Below, one piece after another: positions 9,026 through 17,232 of a DNA stretch of 43,152 nucleotides; the stretch's first letter is position 1; every line of letters begins with the position of its first letter. The DNA comes from Bradyrhizobium sp. LTSP885 (GTDB lineage: Bacteria; Pseudomonadota; Alphaproteobacteria; Rhizobiales; Xanthobacteraceae). The DNA lies in the NCBI RefSeq assembly GCF_000938305.1, contig NZ_JYMT01000033.1:13583-56734 (forward strand), written 5' to 3'. Under the pieces are notes generated by a model. The model was not told the DNA's origin. It did not search any database and was given only the letters and a program-made list of their open reading frames with translations. The position numbers and the translations under genes are program-made.

Positions 9026-9784
9026 TTGCTCTCAGGCTTTGCAGACATCTCGCTCGCCCAGCTTGTTCTTGTCGCCGTCGTTGCCTTGTTTGCTTCGGTG
9101 ATCGGCGGCCTTGCCGGTTACGGCACCGGCGCGCTGATGCCGCTGGTGCTGGTGCCGCTGGTCGGCGCCGAGCCGGTGGTCCCGATCATCGCCATTTCCT
9201 CGATCTTTACCAATCTCAGCCGCTTCACCGCCTTCGTCCGATATGCCGACCGCCGCAAGGCTGTCATCGTGGTCGCGGCTGCGTTGCTCACCACGGCGCT
9301 TGGCGCCTATGGCTATACGCGGCTGACCAGCGTCGGCGCCGCGCTCGTGATCGGCAGCATGCTGATCCTCAGCGTGCCGTTGCGGCGCCAGTTGCGGCGG
9401 CACAGTGTGCGGATCGGCGATCGGGGGCTTGCCACCGGTGCCGTCGGCTACGGATTGCTGGTCGGTGGGACCGCGGGTTCGGGCGTCATCCTGCTGTCGC
9501 TGTTGATGGCGGCGGGGCTCGAAGGCGCAGCCGTGATCGCGACCGATGCGGTGATCTCGCTTGCGATCGCCGCGGTCAAGGTCTCGGTGTTCGGCCTGGC
9601 GGGCGTCGTGAGCGCGAAGGTGCTGTCGCTCGCACTGCTGATTGGCGCGGTCGCGCTTCCCGGCGCGTTCCTGGCCAAAGCCTTTGTCGAGCGGATGCCG
9701 GTGCACATCCACACCGCGATCCTCGATGCCGCCGTCATCATCGGCGGCGTGGTGATGATCTCCACTGCGCTGCGCGCTCTCTGA
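9026..9784 (+). CDS. TSUP family (TauE/SafE-like) membrane exporter
   Basis: A 252-residue integral membrane protein with about eight hydrophobic helices. It shows the two-fold TSUP pattern: VIGGLAGYGTGALMPLVLVP in the first half and GYGLLVGGTAGSGVILLSLL in the second. TSUP proteins are proposed to move sulfite, organosulfonates or other small anions; the substrate cannot be told from sequence. No ATG is available near the start, and TTG at 9026, two nt after the cca stop, is the best start, although I see no clear ribosome-binding site. The reading frame also continues upstream through cca in another frame, which is not coding. Confidence 0.85.
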   Translation: MLSGFADISLAQLVLVAVVALFASVIGGLAGYGTGALMPLVLVPLVGAEPVVPIIAISSIFTNLSRFTAFVRYADRRKAVIVVAAALLTTALGAYGYTRLTSVGAALVIGSMLILSVPLRRQLRRHSVRIGDRGLATGAVGYGLLVGGTAGSGVILLSLLMAAGLEGAAVIATDAVISLAIAAVKVSVFGLAGVVSAKVLSLALLIGAVALPGAFLAKAFVERMPVHIHTAILDAAVIIGGVVMISTALRAL

Positions 9785-9840
9785 GCAGTCATGGAGACGA
9801 TGCCGCCGGCACGTGCCAGGCAGCATCGCGCAGAGAGTCC

Positions 9841-10104
9841 TTACGCGACCTTGCGCTTCTTGTGGCCGTCGTCGTCCTCTTCACCCTCGTCCTCGTCTTC
9901 GTCATCCTCTTCGTCGTCTTCTTCCTCGTCGTCTTCGGGATCGATTTCGGCCGATTCGAGTGCAACGAGCGGCAACGTTTCACGAAACAGGTCACCGTCT
10001 CCACCCATCCAGAGGCATACGGCCTTGTCGTCGTTGACTTCCACCACCGTCAGCGGATGGCCGCCGGATTTCAGCAAGACAACATCGCCTGGTTTCAGTT
10101 CCAT
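9841..10104 (-). CDS. DUF2158 (YodC-like) protein with acidic tail
   Basis: An 87-residue protein. Residues 1-50 match the YodC/DUF2158 pattern (MELKPGDVVLLKSGGHPLTV followed by a CLW motif), a small beta-barrel fold of unknown role. The last part is a run of almost only Asp and Glu (about 55-79) closed by HKKRKVA, which the short E. coli YodC does not have. GGAGG is well placed before the ATG. It is convergent with the TSUP gene and separated from the HAD gene by 114 nt with no other feature. The antisense serine-rich reading frame here is a shadow of the acidic tail. Confidence 0.88.
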   Translation of the reverse strand: MELKPGDVVLLKSGGHPLTVVEVNDDKAVCLWMGGDGDLFRETLPLVALESAEIDPEDDEEEDDEEDDEDEDEGEEDDDGHKKRKVA

Positions 10105-10218
10105 GATCTTCCCTCCGCGCTTGATGACGCGGACGGCAGGCTATCGACGGCTGATGACAGCCCGATCACGGCCGGCCGCAGTGCGGCAGATTTGATGTGG
10201 AAACAGACCGGCGAAACG

Positions 10219-10959
10219 CTATTTGCGCCGGCCCGGCACCAGTTCGGTCAGCGAGCGGATGATGCGGTCGGGTTTGACCGTCGATCCCGGCGGCAGGCCG
10301 TCGCCATGCACGTCGATCCAGATCGCATAGATGCCGAGCCGCTGCGGCGCCACGACTTCCCATTCCAGATTGTCGCCGATCATCCAGGTGTCCGATGCGG
10401 TGACGCCGAGCGCCTCCATCGCGTGCAGATAGGCGCGCTCCTCCGGCTTGCCGAAGCCGTGCTCGCCCTCGATCTGGATGTGGTCGAAGCGATGGCCCAG
10501 CGCGAAGCGCTCGACCTTGGCGCGCTGCATCTCGGCGGCGCCGTTGGTGACCAGCGCGAGCTTGATGCCGAGCGCCTTTAGCGCGTCGATCGCATCGTGC
10601 GCGCCGGGGAAGATGAACATCTCCTCCTCGCGATAGCTGGTGAAGCGATCGGCGATGCGGTCGGCGAGATCGTCCGGCAGCGCGCGATGGCCGGCGGCCG
10701 CAAGCGCCGCGAATCCGCCCTTCACGGTCAGGCGCCGCGCTTCGCCGAGCCTGATCCGCCAGATCGGTTCTGCCGTCGACCAGAATTGCCGCGCAGAAGC
10801 CAGCAGCGCGGTCGCGACCTGGTCCGGGGGCAGGGGAGCCAGCTCCTGGGCAAATTCCGCGGTGACCTTGTTCCACGCGATTTCGGGGCGGCCATAGGCA
10901 GACAGGATGGTGTCATCCATGTCGATCAGCATTGCACGCGGCAGGTTCATTACGGCCAT
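10219..10959 (-). CDS. HAD family hydrolase
   Basis: A 246-residue HAD-superfamily phosphatase. Motif I is MLIDMDDTIL (10-19) with the nucleophile Asp, motif II is ALVTNGA (about 135), and motif III/IV is GKPEERAYLHAMEALGV then WMIGDNLEWEV (about 170-205). The helical cap lies between motifs I and II. Substrate is unknown. Two in-frame ATGs compete: 10959, close behind a GGAGG, and 10950, which overlaps the hemF stop (TAATG). I kept the upstream one. Either way it is translationally linked to hemF. Confidence 0.9.
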   Translation of the reverse strand: MAVMNLPRAMLIDMDDTILSAYGRPEIAWNKVTAEFAQELAPLPPDQVATALLASARQFWSTAEPIWRIRLGEARRLTVKGGFAALAAAGHRALPDDLADRIADRFTSYREEEMFIFPGAHDAIDALKALGIKLALVTNGAAEMQRAKVERFALGHRFDHIQIEGEHGFGKPEERAYLHAMEALGVTASDTWMIGDNLEWEVVAPQRLGIYAIWIDVHGDGLPPGSTVKPDRIIRSLTELVPGRRK

Positions 10960-11846
10960 TTCACCTCCGGCGGCAGCGATGACAGGATCGAATCCACATT
11001 GCCGCCGGTCTTGAGGCCGAAGATGGTGCCGCGGTCGTAGAGCAGGTTGAACTCTACATAGCGTCCGCGGCGGATCAACTGCTCCTCGCGATCGTCAGCA
11101 CTCCAGGCCTGCGCGAAATTGCGCCTGACAAGTTCGGGATAGACCTTCAGGAAGCTGCGCCCGACATCCTGGGTGAACGCCAGATCGGCGTCCCAGTCGC
11201 CGCTGTCGTGCCAGTCATAGAAGATACCGCCGACGCCGCGCGCCTCCTTGCGGTGCGGCAGATAGAAATACTCGTCGCACCATTTCTTGTACTTGTCGTA
11301 GTCGGCAACGCCATTCGGCCCGGTGCAGGCTTCCTTCATCGCAGCATGGAAGGCGACCGTGTCGGGATCATCCTGGGTGCGTCGCCGGTTCAGGACCGGC
11401 GTCAGATCGGCACCACCGCCGAACCAGGCTTTTGTCGTCACGACGAAGCGGGTGTTCATGTGCACGGCGGGCACGTTCGGATTGCGCAGGTGCGCGATCA
11501 GCGAGATCCCCGAGGCCCAGAAGCGCGGGTCATCGGCAGCACCGGGAATCTGGGCGCGGAATTCGGGCGCGAATTCGCCATGCACCGTCGAGCAGTGTAC
11601 GCCGACCTTCTCAAACAGCCGGCCCTTCATGATTGACATCACGCCGCCGCCGCCCGGCTTGCCGGAGTGGTCGGTGCGGTCCCACGGCGTGCGCGCGAAC
11701 CGGCCGGCGTCGCCGGGATAGAGCGCGGTGGGCGCCTCGTCCTCGAGTCGCTCAAAGGCCGCGCAAATCTCGTTGCGCAACGCCTCGAACCAGCTTCGTG
11801 CCCGGGCCTTGCGATCCTCGATGATGGCGGGGTCTGTGGGCAGCAT
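10950..11846 (-). CDS. hemF: Oxygen-dependent coproporphyrinogen III oxidase
   Basis: A 298-residue enzyme that uses O2 to convert coproporphyrinogen III to protoporphyrinogen IX in haem synthesis. The family signature WFGGGADLTPVL (about 140) is intact, as are FYLPHRKEARGVGGIFYDW (about 190-210) and the C-terminal RYVEFNLLYDRGTIFGLKTG. Length is usual for HemF. It begins two nt after the queD stop and overlaps the HAD gene. The neighbours are queuosine and tRNA genes, so the operon is mixed in function. Confidence 0.96.
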   Translation of the reverse strand: MLPTDPAIIEDRKARARSWFEALRNEICAAFERLEDEAPTALYPGDAGRFARTPWDRTDHSGKPGGGGVMSIMKGRLFEKVGVHCSTVHGEFAPEFRAQIPGAADDPRFWASGISLIAHLRNPNVPAVHMNTRFVVTTKAWFGGGADLTPVLNRRRTQDDPDTVAFHAAMKEACTGPNGVADYDKYKKWCDEYFYLPHRKEARGVGGIFYDWHDSGDWDADLAFTQDVGRSFLKVYPELVRRNFAQAWSADDREEQLIRRGRYVEFNLLYDRGTIFGLKTGGNVDSILSSLPPEVKWP

Positions 11847-11848
11847 GG

Positions 11849-12214
11849 CTAGTCCTGCGCTCCGTAATAAGTGCAGCTCTCGTTGCAGCTGTCGCGGTGG
11901 ACGCTGACCCGGGTCAGCTTGCCGGCGTGCTGCAGGTGCTCCCAGATGAAGCGCGAGAGGTTCTCCAGCGTCGGTGGCCCGAGCGCGGTGACCTTGTTCA
12001 GCAGCTTGTGGTCGAGCGTCTTGCGCACCTCTTCCATGCTGCGTTCGAGCAGGCCGAGATCGACCACCATCCCGGTCGCCGGATCCGGCGTGCCACGCAC
12101 GGTGACTTCGGTGCGGAAGGAGTGGCCGTGAATCTCCTCACTGTCGGCGCCAAAGGTCGTTCCGGACAGCGCATGCGCAGCCTCGAAGCGGAACGATTTC
12201 GTCAATTCCCACAT
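11849..12214 (-). CDS. queD: 6-carboxy-5,6,7,8-tetrahydropterin synthase
   Basis: A 121-residue T-fold enzyme that makes 6-carboxytetrahydropterin, the second step of 7-deazaguanine (queuosine) synthesis. Zinc ligands are the His of FRFEAAHAL (about 15) and the HGHS pair (about 30-32); the CNESCTYYG end is typical. The start ATG at 12214 lies 17 nt after the queE stop and gives MWELTKSFRF, matching the usual QueD N-terminus. Longer in-frame starts run into queE and are less likely. Confidence 0.93.
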   Translation of the reverse strand: MWELTKSFRFEAAHALSGTTFGADSEEIHGHSFRTEVTVRGTPDPATGMVVDLGLLERSMEEVRKTLDHKLLNKVTALGPPTLENLSRFIWEHLQHAGKLTRVSVHRDSCNESCTYYGAQD

Positions 12215-12231
12215 CTTCCAACGATCCAGTT

Positions 12232-12864
12232 CTATCTGATCCCAATTGTCTTGTGTGTTTGCACGCTGAGCCGCCATTGCGGATGCCTGAGGCAATAGTC
12301 GATCGCGCGCGCGGTGTTTGCGATCACGTCGGGGCCGTCCATCGGCTGCAGCGAGAAGCGCTCGAAGGAAAGGTTGGCGAAATCCTCCGGTCTGTTTTCC
12401 ACCTGCGGATAGACCAGCTTGAGCTCGTGCCCCTTGCGCACCACGAGCTCGGCGTTGGCTTTGGGGCTGACGCAGATCCAGTCGAGCCCGTCGGGCGGCG
12501 CGATGGTGCCGTTGGTCTCGATCGCAATCGTGAAGCCCCTTGCGTGCAGCGCCCCGATCAACGCCGCGTCGACCTGCAGCAGCGGCTCGCCACCGGTCAG
12601 CACTGCGTAGCGGTCGGAGTCGCCGCCGGTCCATTGCGCCGCGACGGTGTCCGCGAGCTCGTCTGCGGTCGCATAGCGGCCCCCCAGCGTGCCGTCGGTG
12701 CCGACAAAGTCGGTGTCGCAGAACCGGCAGACCGCGCCGGCGCGGTCCTGCTCGCGGCCGGTCCAGAGGTTGCAGCCGGCGAAGCGGCAGAACACAGACG
12801 CGCGGCCCGCATGGGCGCCTTCGCCCTGCAGGGTCAGAAAGATCTCCTTGACCGCGTAGTTCAC
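12232..12864 (-). CDS. queE: 7-carboxy-7-deazaguanine synthase
   Basis: A 210-residue radical SAM enzyme that converts 6-carboxytetrahydropterin to 7-carboxy-7-deazaguanine for queuosine. The cluster cysteines are C31, C46 and C49, giving C-X14-C-X2-C instead of the usual C-X3-C-X2-C; this pattern is known from the Burkholderia multivorans QueE. The VLTGGEPLLQ motif (about 85) is intact. The start is GTG at 12864, with GAGGGA at 12872-12877 as ribosome-binding site; no ATG serves. It lies between trmL and queD on the same strand. Confidence 0.94.
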   Translation of the reverse strand: MNYAVKEIFLTLQGEGAHAGRASVFCRFAGCNLWTGREQDRAGAVCRFCDTDFVGTDGTLGGRYATADELADTVAAQWTGGDSDRYAVLTGGEPLLQVDAALIGALHARGFTIAIETNGTIAPPDGLDWICVSPKANAELVVRKGHELKLVYPQVENRPEDFANLSFERFSLQPMDGPDVIANTARAIDYCLRHPQWRLSVQTHKTIGIR

Positions 12865-12889
12865 AAAACAGTCCCTCAGCAAGAATTTC

Positions 12890-13360
12890 TCAAGATCGCG
12901 CGCCGGTGACTGGCGCACCGGTCTGGCGCAGCGCCTCACCGACGGCCATGGCCGCCGTGACGGCCACATTGAGCGAGCGCAATGACGGTTTGATCGGGAT
13001 CACCAGCCGGGCATCGGCGGCCGCCGCGACCGCGTCGGTGACCCCTGCGGTCTCGCGCCCGAACAGCAGTACGTCGGAGGCGGTATACTCGAAATCAAGG
13101 TAGGATTTCGCCGCCTTGGTCGTGAACAGGATCAGCCGACAGCCTGCCTCGGTACGCCATTCCTCGAATTTTGACCATGAGTCGTGACGCTTCAACCTGA
13201 CCTGGTCGAGATAGTCCATACCCGCCCGGCGGAAATTCCGGTCCGAGGTGTCGAAGCCCGCCGGCTCGATGATATGGGCTGCCACGTCCAGGCAGGCGCA
13301 CAGCCGGAGAATCGTCCCTGTATTCTGAGGAATATCGGGCTGGAACAGCGCGATCTGCAT
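12890..13360 (-). CDS. trmL: tRNA (cytidine(34)-2'-O)-methyltransferase, TrmL-like
   Basis: A 156-residue SPOUT methyltransferase expected to methylate the 2'-OH of the wobble base in certain leucine tRNAs. The N-terminus MQIALFQPDIPQNTGTILRL and the C-terminal trefoil knot (DVLLFGRETAGVTDAV and IPIKPSLRSLNVAVTAAMAV) are diagnostic. It is the first gene of the run trmL-queE-queD-hemF-HAD and is divergent from the bc1 genes across 278 nt. The link of a wobble methylase with queuosine genes fits a shared anticodon-modification theme. Confidence 0.93.
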   Translation of the reverse strand: MQIALFQPDIPQNTGTILRLCACLDVAAHIIEPAGFDTSDRNFRRAGMDYLDQVRLKRHDSWSKFEEWRTEAGCRLILFTTKAAKSYLDFEYTASDVLLFGRETAGVTDAVAAAADARLVIPIKPSLRSLNVAVTAAMAVGEALRQTGAPVTGARS

Positions 13361-13638
13361 GGTGCTTCAGACCTGTGAAGTCCGGGTGAAATTGTCTCAA
13401 TAAAACATCGCCCGGCGCGGATTTCGTGCATTGCACGCTTGCGAGCCGATAGCGGGCTTGCGCTCGTCCGGCAAGGGTGCCAATAGAACGATTCTGGACT
13501 GCTGTTCCGCCATTTGGGGTGTGGAATGGCGTTTTTCTGCCGCCGCGGGGGCCGCGGGCGCCGGCAGCCTTTCCGGGACGCGTTCTCCGCGTGTCTGGGG
13601 CGGTTCCACCGGCTGCGGATAAGAAAGGGCTTGGGAAC

Positions 13639-14169
13639 GTGACGACAGCGTCTTCGGCGGACCATCCGACACGCCGTGATTTCCTTTTTGTTGCAACCGG
13701 AGCTGCCGCTGCAGTCGGCGCAGCCGCCACCGTCTGGCCGCTGGTTGCCCAGATGAACCCCGACGCCGCGACGATCGCGGCCGGCGCGCCGATCGAGGTC
13801 GACCTGACGCCGATCGCCGAGGGCCAGGACATCAAGGTCTTCTGGCGCGGCAAGCCGATCTACATCAGCCACCGCACCAAGAAGCAGATCGAGGAGGCCC
13901 AGAAAGTGCCGCTCTCGAGCCTGCCCGATCCGCAGCCCGACTCGGCCCGCGTCAAGGCCGGCCACGATCAGTGGCTCGTCGTGATCGGTATCTGCACCCA
14001 TCTCGGCTGTATCCCGATCGCCCATGAGGGCAATTACGACGGCTTCTTCTGCCCCTGCCACGGTTCGCAATACGACTCCTCGGGCCGTATCCGTCAGGGA
14101 CCCGCGCCCGCCAACCTGCCGGTGCCGCCCTACGCATTCGTTTCCGACACCAAAATCCAGATCGGCTAA
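13639..14169 (+). CDS. fbcF: Ubiquinol-cytochrome c reductase iron-sulfur (Rieske) subunit
   Basis: A 176-residue Rieske protein of the bc1 complex. Residues 12-36 form a twin-arginine signal anchor (TRRDFLF then a hydrophobic helix). The 2Fe-2S ligands lie in CTHLGC (119-124) and CPCHGS (138-143). The chosen start is GTG at 13639; the frame is open upstream to 13477, but that extension is Pro/Arg-rich and does not resemble Rieske N-termini. It is followed after 71 nt by fbcH, as in the fbcFH operon of Bradyrhizobium japonicum. The generic name is petA. Confidence 0.96.
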   Translation: MTTASSADHPTRRDFLFVATGAAAAVGAAATVWPLVAQMNPDAATIAAGAPIEVDLTPIAEGQDIKVFWRGKPIYISHRTKKQIEEAQKVPLSSLPDPQPDSARVKAGHDQWLVVIGICTHLGCIPIAHEGNYDGFFCPCHGSQYDSSGRIRQGPAPANLPVPPYAFVSDTKIQIG

Positions 14170-14240
14170 GTCCCGGACCATCCGGGATTTCGGCTTCCAC
14201 TTGGACCCATCGCGTCGTTTTCTTCCTCAGGATCGCATCA

Positions 14241-16307
14241 ATGAGCGGACCATCCGATTTTCAGCCGACCAACCCCGCCTTGAAGTGGATCGAACGGCGC
14301 CTTCCGATCTTCGGCCTGATCCATTCCTCGTTCGTGGCCTATCCGACGCCGCGCAATTTGAACTACTGGTGGACCTTCGGCGCTATCCTGTCGCTGATGC
14401 TGGGATTGCAGATCGTGACCGGCGTGATCTTGGCGATGCATTACACGCCGCATGCCGACCTCGCCTTCAAGTCGGTTGAGCTGCTCGTCCGCGACGTCAA
14501 TTACGGCTGGCTGCTGCGCAACATGCACGCCTGCGGCGCGTCGATGTTTTTCTTCGCGGTCTACATCCACATGTTCCGCGGCCTCTATTACGGGTCGTAC
14601 AAGGAACCGCGCGAAGTGCTGTGGATCCTCGGCGTCATTATCTACCTGCTGATGATGGCGACCGGCTTCATGGGCTACGTGCTGCCGTGGGGCCAGATGA
14701 GCTTCTGGGGCGCCACCGTCATCACCAATCTGTTCTCCGCCATTCCCTATTTTGGCGAGAGCATCGTGACGCTGCTGTGGGGCGGCTATTCGGTCGGCAA
14801 CCCGACGCTGAATCGCTTCTTCTCGCTGCACTACCTGTTGCCGTTCGTGATCGCCGGCGTCGTCGTGCTGCACGTCTGGGCGCTGCATGTCGCGGGCCAG
14901 AACAATCCGGCCGGCGTCGAGGCGAAGACCGAAAAGGACACCGTTCCGTTCACGCCGTATGCGACCATCAAGGATGCGTTCGGCGTGTCCTGCTTCCTGA
15001 TCTTCTACGCCTGGTTCATTTTCTACATGCCGAACTATCTCGGCGACGCCGACAACTACGTCCCGGCGAACCCGGGCGTAACGCCGGCGCACATCGTGCC
15101 GGAATGGTACTACCTGCCGTTCTACGCCATCCTGCGTTCGATCCCGAACAAGCTCGCCGGCGTGGCGTGCATGTTTGGCGCGATCATCGTCCTGGCGTTC
15201 CTGCCCTGGCTCGACAACGCGCGGACCCGGTCGTCGAAGTACCGTCCGCTGGCCAAGCAGTTCTTCTGGATCTTCGTGGTGGTCTGCATCCTGCTCGGCT
15301 ATCTCGGTGCGCAGCCGCCGGAAGGCATCTACGTGATTGCCGGCCGCATCCTCACGGTCTGCTACTTCGCCTACTTCCTGATCGTGCTGCCGCTGCTCTC
15401 CCGCATCGAGACGCCGCGGCCGGTGCCGAACTCGATCGCCGACGACGTGCTGGCAAAGCACGGCGGCAAGGCTCTGGCTTCCGCGCTCGCAGCCTTCCTG
15501 GTTGCCGGCGGCCTGCTGGTCGGCGGTGCGCAGAACGCCCGCGCCGAGGGAAACGAGGTATCGCCGCCGTCGCAGAAATGGTCGTTCTCGGGCCCTCTCG
15601 GCAAGTATGACCGCGGTTCGCTGCAACGCGGACTGAAGGTCTACAAGGAAGTCTGCTCGGCCTGCCACAGCCTCAACTACATCGCATTCCGCAACCTGGC
15701 CGATGCCGGTGGCCCCGGCTATTCGGAGGCGCAGGCCGCTGCGTTCGCGTCCGACTACAAGATCAAGGACGGCCCGAACGACCAGGGTGAGATGTTCGAC
15801 CGGCCCGGCCGGGTCGCGGATTACTTCCCGGCACCGTTCCCGAACGAGCAGGCCGCAGCCGCTGCCAATGGCGGCAAGGCGCCGCCCGACCTGTCGCTGA
15901 TGGCCAAGGCGCGGGGCTACGAGCGCGGCTTCCCGCAGTTCATCTTCGACTTCTTCACCCAGTTCCAGGAGCAGGGCCCGAACTACATCGACGCGATCCT
16001 GCTGGGCTTTGAAGACAAGCCGCCGGCGGGTGTCGAAGTCCCGCAAGGCACGTACTACAACAAGTACTTCCCCGGCCACGCGATCAAGATGCCGAAGCCG
16101 CTTTCCGACGGCCAGGTGACCTTCGACGACGGTTCGCCGGCGACGGTGGCGCAGTATGCCCACGACGTCACGACCTTCCTGGCGTGGGCTGCCGAGCCGC
16201 GCATGGAAGAGCGCAAGCGGATCGGCATGCAGGTCTTCGTGTTCCTGATCCTGTTCGCCTTCCTGATGTACTTTACCAAGAAGAAGGTCTGGGCCGACGC
16301 GCACTGA
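14241..16307 (+). CDS. fbcH: Fused cytochrome b / cytochrome c1 precursor
   Basis: A 688-residue polyprotein. Residues 1-about 405 are cytochrome b, with transmembrane helices, haem-binding His in the second and fourth helices (YIHMFRG, LHVWALHVAG) and the Qo-site PEWYY. A hydrophobic segment ending AQNARA (about 412-435) then acts as a signal sequence for the c1 half; cleavage after A435 would free it. The c1 part has CSACH (472-476) for covalent haem, a Met-ligand region and a C-terminal anchor helix (about 660-680). In B. japonicum this fusion is known to be processed into separate b and c1 proteins. A strong terminator follows. Confidence 0.97.
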   Translation: MSGPSDFQPTNPALKWIERRLPIFGLIHSSFVAYPTPRNLNYWWTFGAILSLMLGLQIVTGVILAMHYTPHADLAFKSVELLVRDVNYGWLLRNMHACGASMFFFAVYIHMFRGLYYGSYKEPREVLWILGVIIYLLMMATGFMGYVLPWGQMSFWGATVITNLFSAIPYFGESIVTLLWGGYSVGNPTLNRFFSLHYLLPFVIAGVVVLHVWALHVAGQNNPAGVEAKTEKDTVPFTPYATIKDAFGVSCFLIFYAWFIFYMPNYLGDADNYVPANPGVTPAHIVPEWYYLPFYAILRSIPNKLAGVACMFGAIIVLAFLPWLDNARTRSSKYRPLAKQFFWIFVVVCILLGYLGAQPPEGIYVIAGRILTVCYFAYFLIVLPLLSRIETPRPVPNSIADDVLAKHGGKALASALAAFLVAGGLLVGGAQNARAEGNEVSPPSQKWSFSGPLGKYDRGSLQRGLKVYKEVCSACHSLNYIAFRNLADAGGPGYSEAQAAAFASDYKIKDGPNDQGEMFDRPGRVADYFPAPFPNEQAAAAANGGKAPPDLSLMAKARGYERGFPQFIFDFFTQFQEQGPNYIDAILLGFEDKPPAGVEVPQGTYYNKYFPGHAIKMPKPLSDGQVTFDDGSPATVAQYAHDVTTFLAWAAEPRMEERKRIGMQVFVFLILFAFLMYFTKKKVWADAH

Positions 16308-16333
16308 CGCGAGGCCTGCCGTAGCCACGTTTG

Positions 16334-16359
16334 AAAAAGCCCCTTCGGGGGCTTTTTTT
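16334..16359 (+). terminator. Rho-independent terminator of the bc1 operon
   Basis: AAAAAGCCCC-TTCG-GGGGCTTTTTTT: perfect stem with a UUCG-type loop and a T run, 27 nt after fbcH. Confidence 0.96.
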
Positions 16360-16374
16360 GTCTTTTTGATGCCC

Positions 16375-16475
16375 GTCATTCCGGGGCACGCGAAGCGTGA
16401 ACCTCAGGTGCGCAATTGCACACCGGGGAATCTCGAGATTCCGGGTTCGATGCTACCGCATCGCCCCGGAATGAC
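16375..16475. repeat. Family A palindromic repeat, copy 2
   Basis: GTCATTCCGGGGC ... GCCCCGGAATGAC arms, with an extra internal GTGCGCAATTGCAC inverted repeat and the GGAATCTCGAGATTCC core. It lies between the bc1 terminator and the dienelactone hydrolase gene. Confidence 0.9.
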
Positions 16476-16553
16476 GGTGTCGTCAATTGCGCCCGTCACG
16501 GAGTGCGGACAGAATGCCGGCCAATCAGCCGGCAAACCATTGCGGAGGAACTC

Positions 16554-17228
16554 ATGGGTACCAGCATCAGCTTCAAGCGTCCGGACGGCAAGGACGCCAA
16601 CGGCTATCTCGCCAATGCCGCGCGCGGCAACGCGCCGGGCGTGGTCGTGATCCAGGAATGGTGGGGGCTGCAGGACCAGATCAAGGGAATGTGCGACCGC
16701 TTCGCGCTGGCCGGCTTCGATGCGCTGGCGCCCGATCTCTACAAGGGCACGGTGGTGCCGTATCACGACACCGACGCGGCCGGCAAAGAGATGAACTCGC
16801 TCGACTTCATGGACGCCACCACGCAGACCGTGCGCGGCGCCGCGCAATACCTTGCCAAGAGTGGCACCAAGGTCGGCCTGACCGGCTTCTGCCTCGGCGG
16901 CGCGGTGACCATCATCGGCGCCACCAAGATCCCGGAACTGACGGCCGGCGTGGTGTTCTACGGCATTCCGCCGGAGCAGGCGGCCAAGCCGGCGGATGTT
17001 AAAATTCCGCTGCAGGGCCATTTTGCCACCAAGGACGACTGGTGCACGCCGGCGCTGGTCGATGGTTTTGAGAAAGCGATGAAGGCCGCCGGCAAATCGC
17101 TGGAGCTGTTCCGCTATGACGCCGAGCACGGTTTCGGCAACGAGCAGCGCCTGTCGGTGCACGATCGCCAGGCGGCCGAACTCGCCTGGGGCCGGGCGAC
17201 GGAGTTCTTCAGGAAGCATTTGGGGTAG
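16554..17228 (+). CDS. Dienelactone hydrolase family protein
   Basis: A 224-residue alpha/beta hydrolase. The nucleophile elbow is GFCLGG (about 122), with Cys as in dienelactone hydrolases, and the catalytic His is in EHGFGN near the C-terminus; an early EWWGL motif supplies the conserved Glu. The family hydrolyses dienelactone in chlorocatechol breakdown, but many members have other substrates. GGAGGA lies 4 nt before the ATG at 16554, which decides the start against a longer open frame through the repeat. No catechol-pathway genes adjoin it apart from the convergent extradiol dioxygenase. Confidence 0.92.
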   Translation: MGTSISFKRPDGKDANGYLANAARGNAPGVVVIQEWWGLQDQIKGMCDRFALAGFDALAPDLYKGTVVPYHDTDAAGKEMNSLDFMDATTQTVRGAAQYLAKSGTKVGLTGFCLGGAVTIIGATKIPELTAGVVFYGIPPEQAAKPADVKIPLQGHFATKDDWCTPALVDGFEKAMKAAGKSLELFRYDAEHGFGNEQRLSVHDRQAAELAWGRATEFFRKHLG

Positions 17229-17232
17229 GTTT

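Noticed and set aside
9791..10195. Serine-rich plus-strand frame opposite the DUF2158 gene
   Set aside because: The serines are the antisense of GAC/GAG codons of the acidic tail. The minus strand has the domain match and ribosome-binding site.
8926..10581. Plus-strand open frame of 551 codons across cca end, TSUP and DUF2158
   Set aside because: It covers real genes in other frames and on the other strand, with Arg-rich composition. It is a high-GC artefact.
13477..13638. N-terminal extension of the Rieske protein
   Set aside because: The frame is open, but residues are Pro/Arg-rich and precede the Tat signal, which must be near the N-terminus.
14238..16379. Minus-strand open frame of 713 codons opposite fbcH
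   Set aside because: It mirrors the codon bias of fbcH, is rich in Arg, His, Asp and Glu, and has no family features. The plus strand carries an unmistakable cytochrome b/c1 gene.
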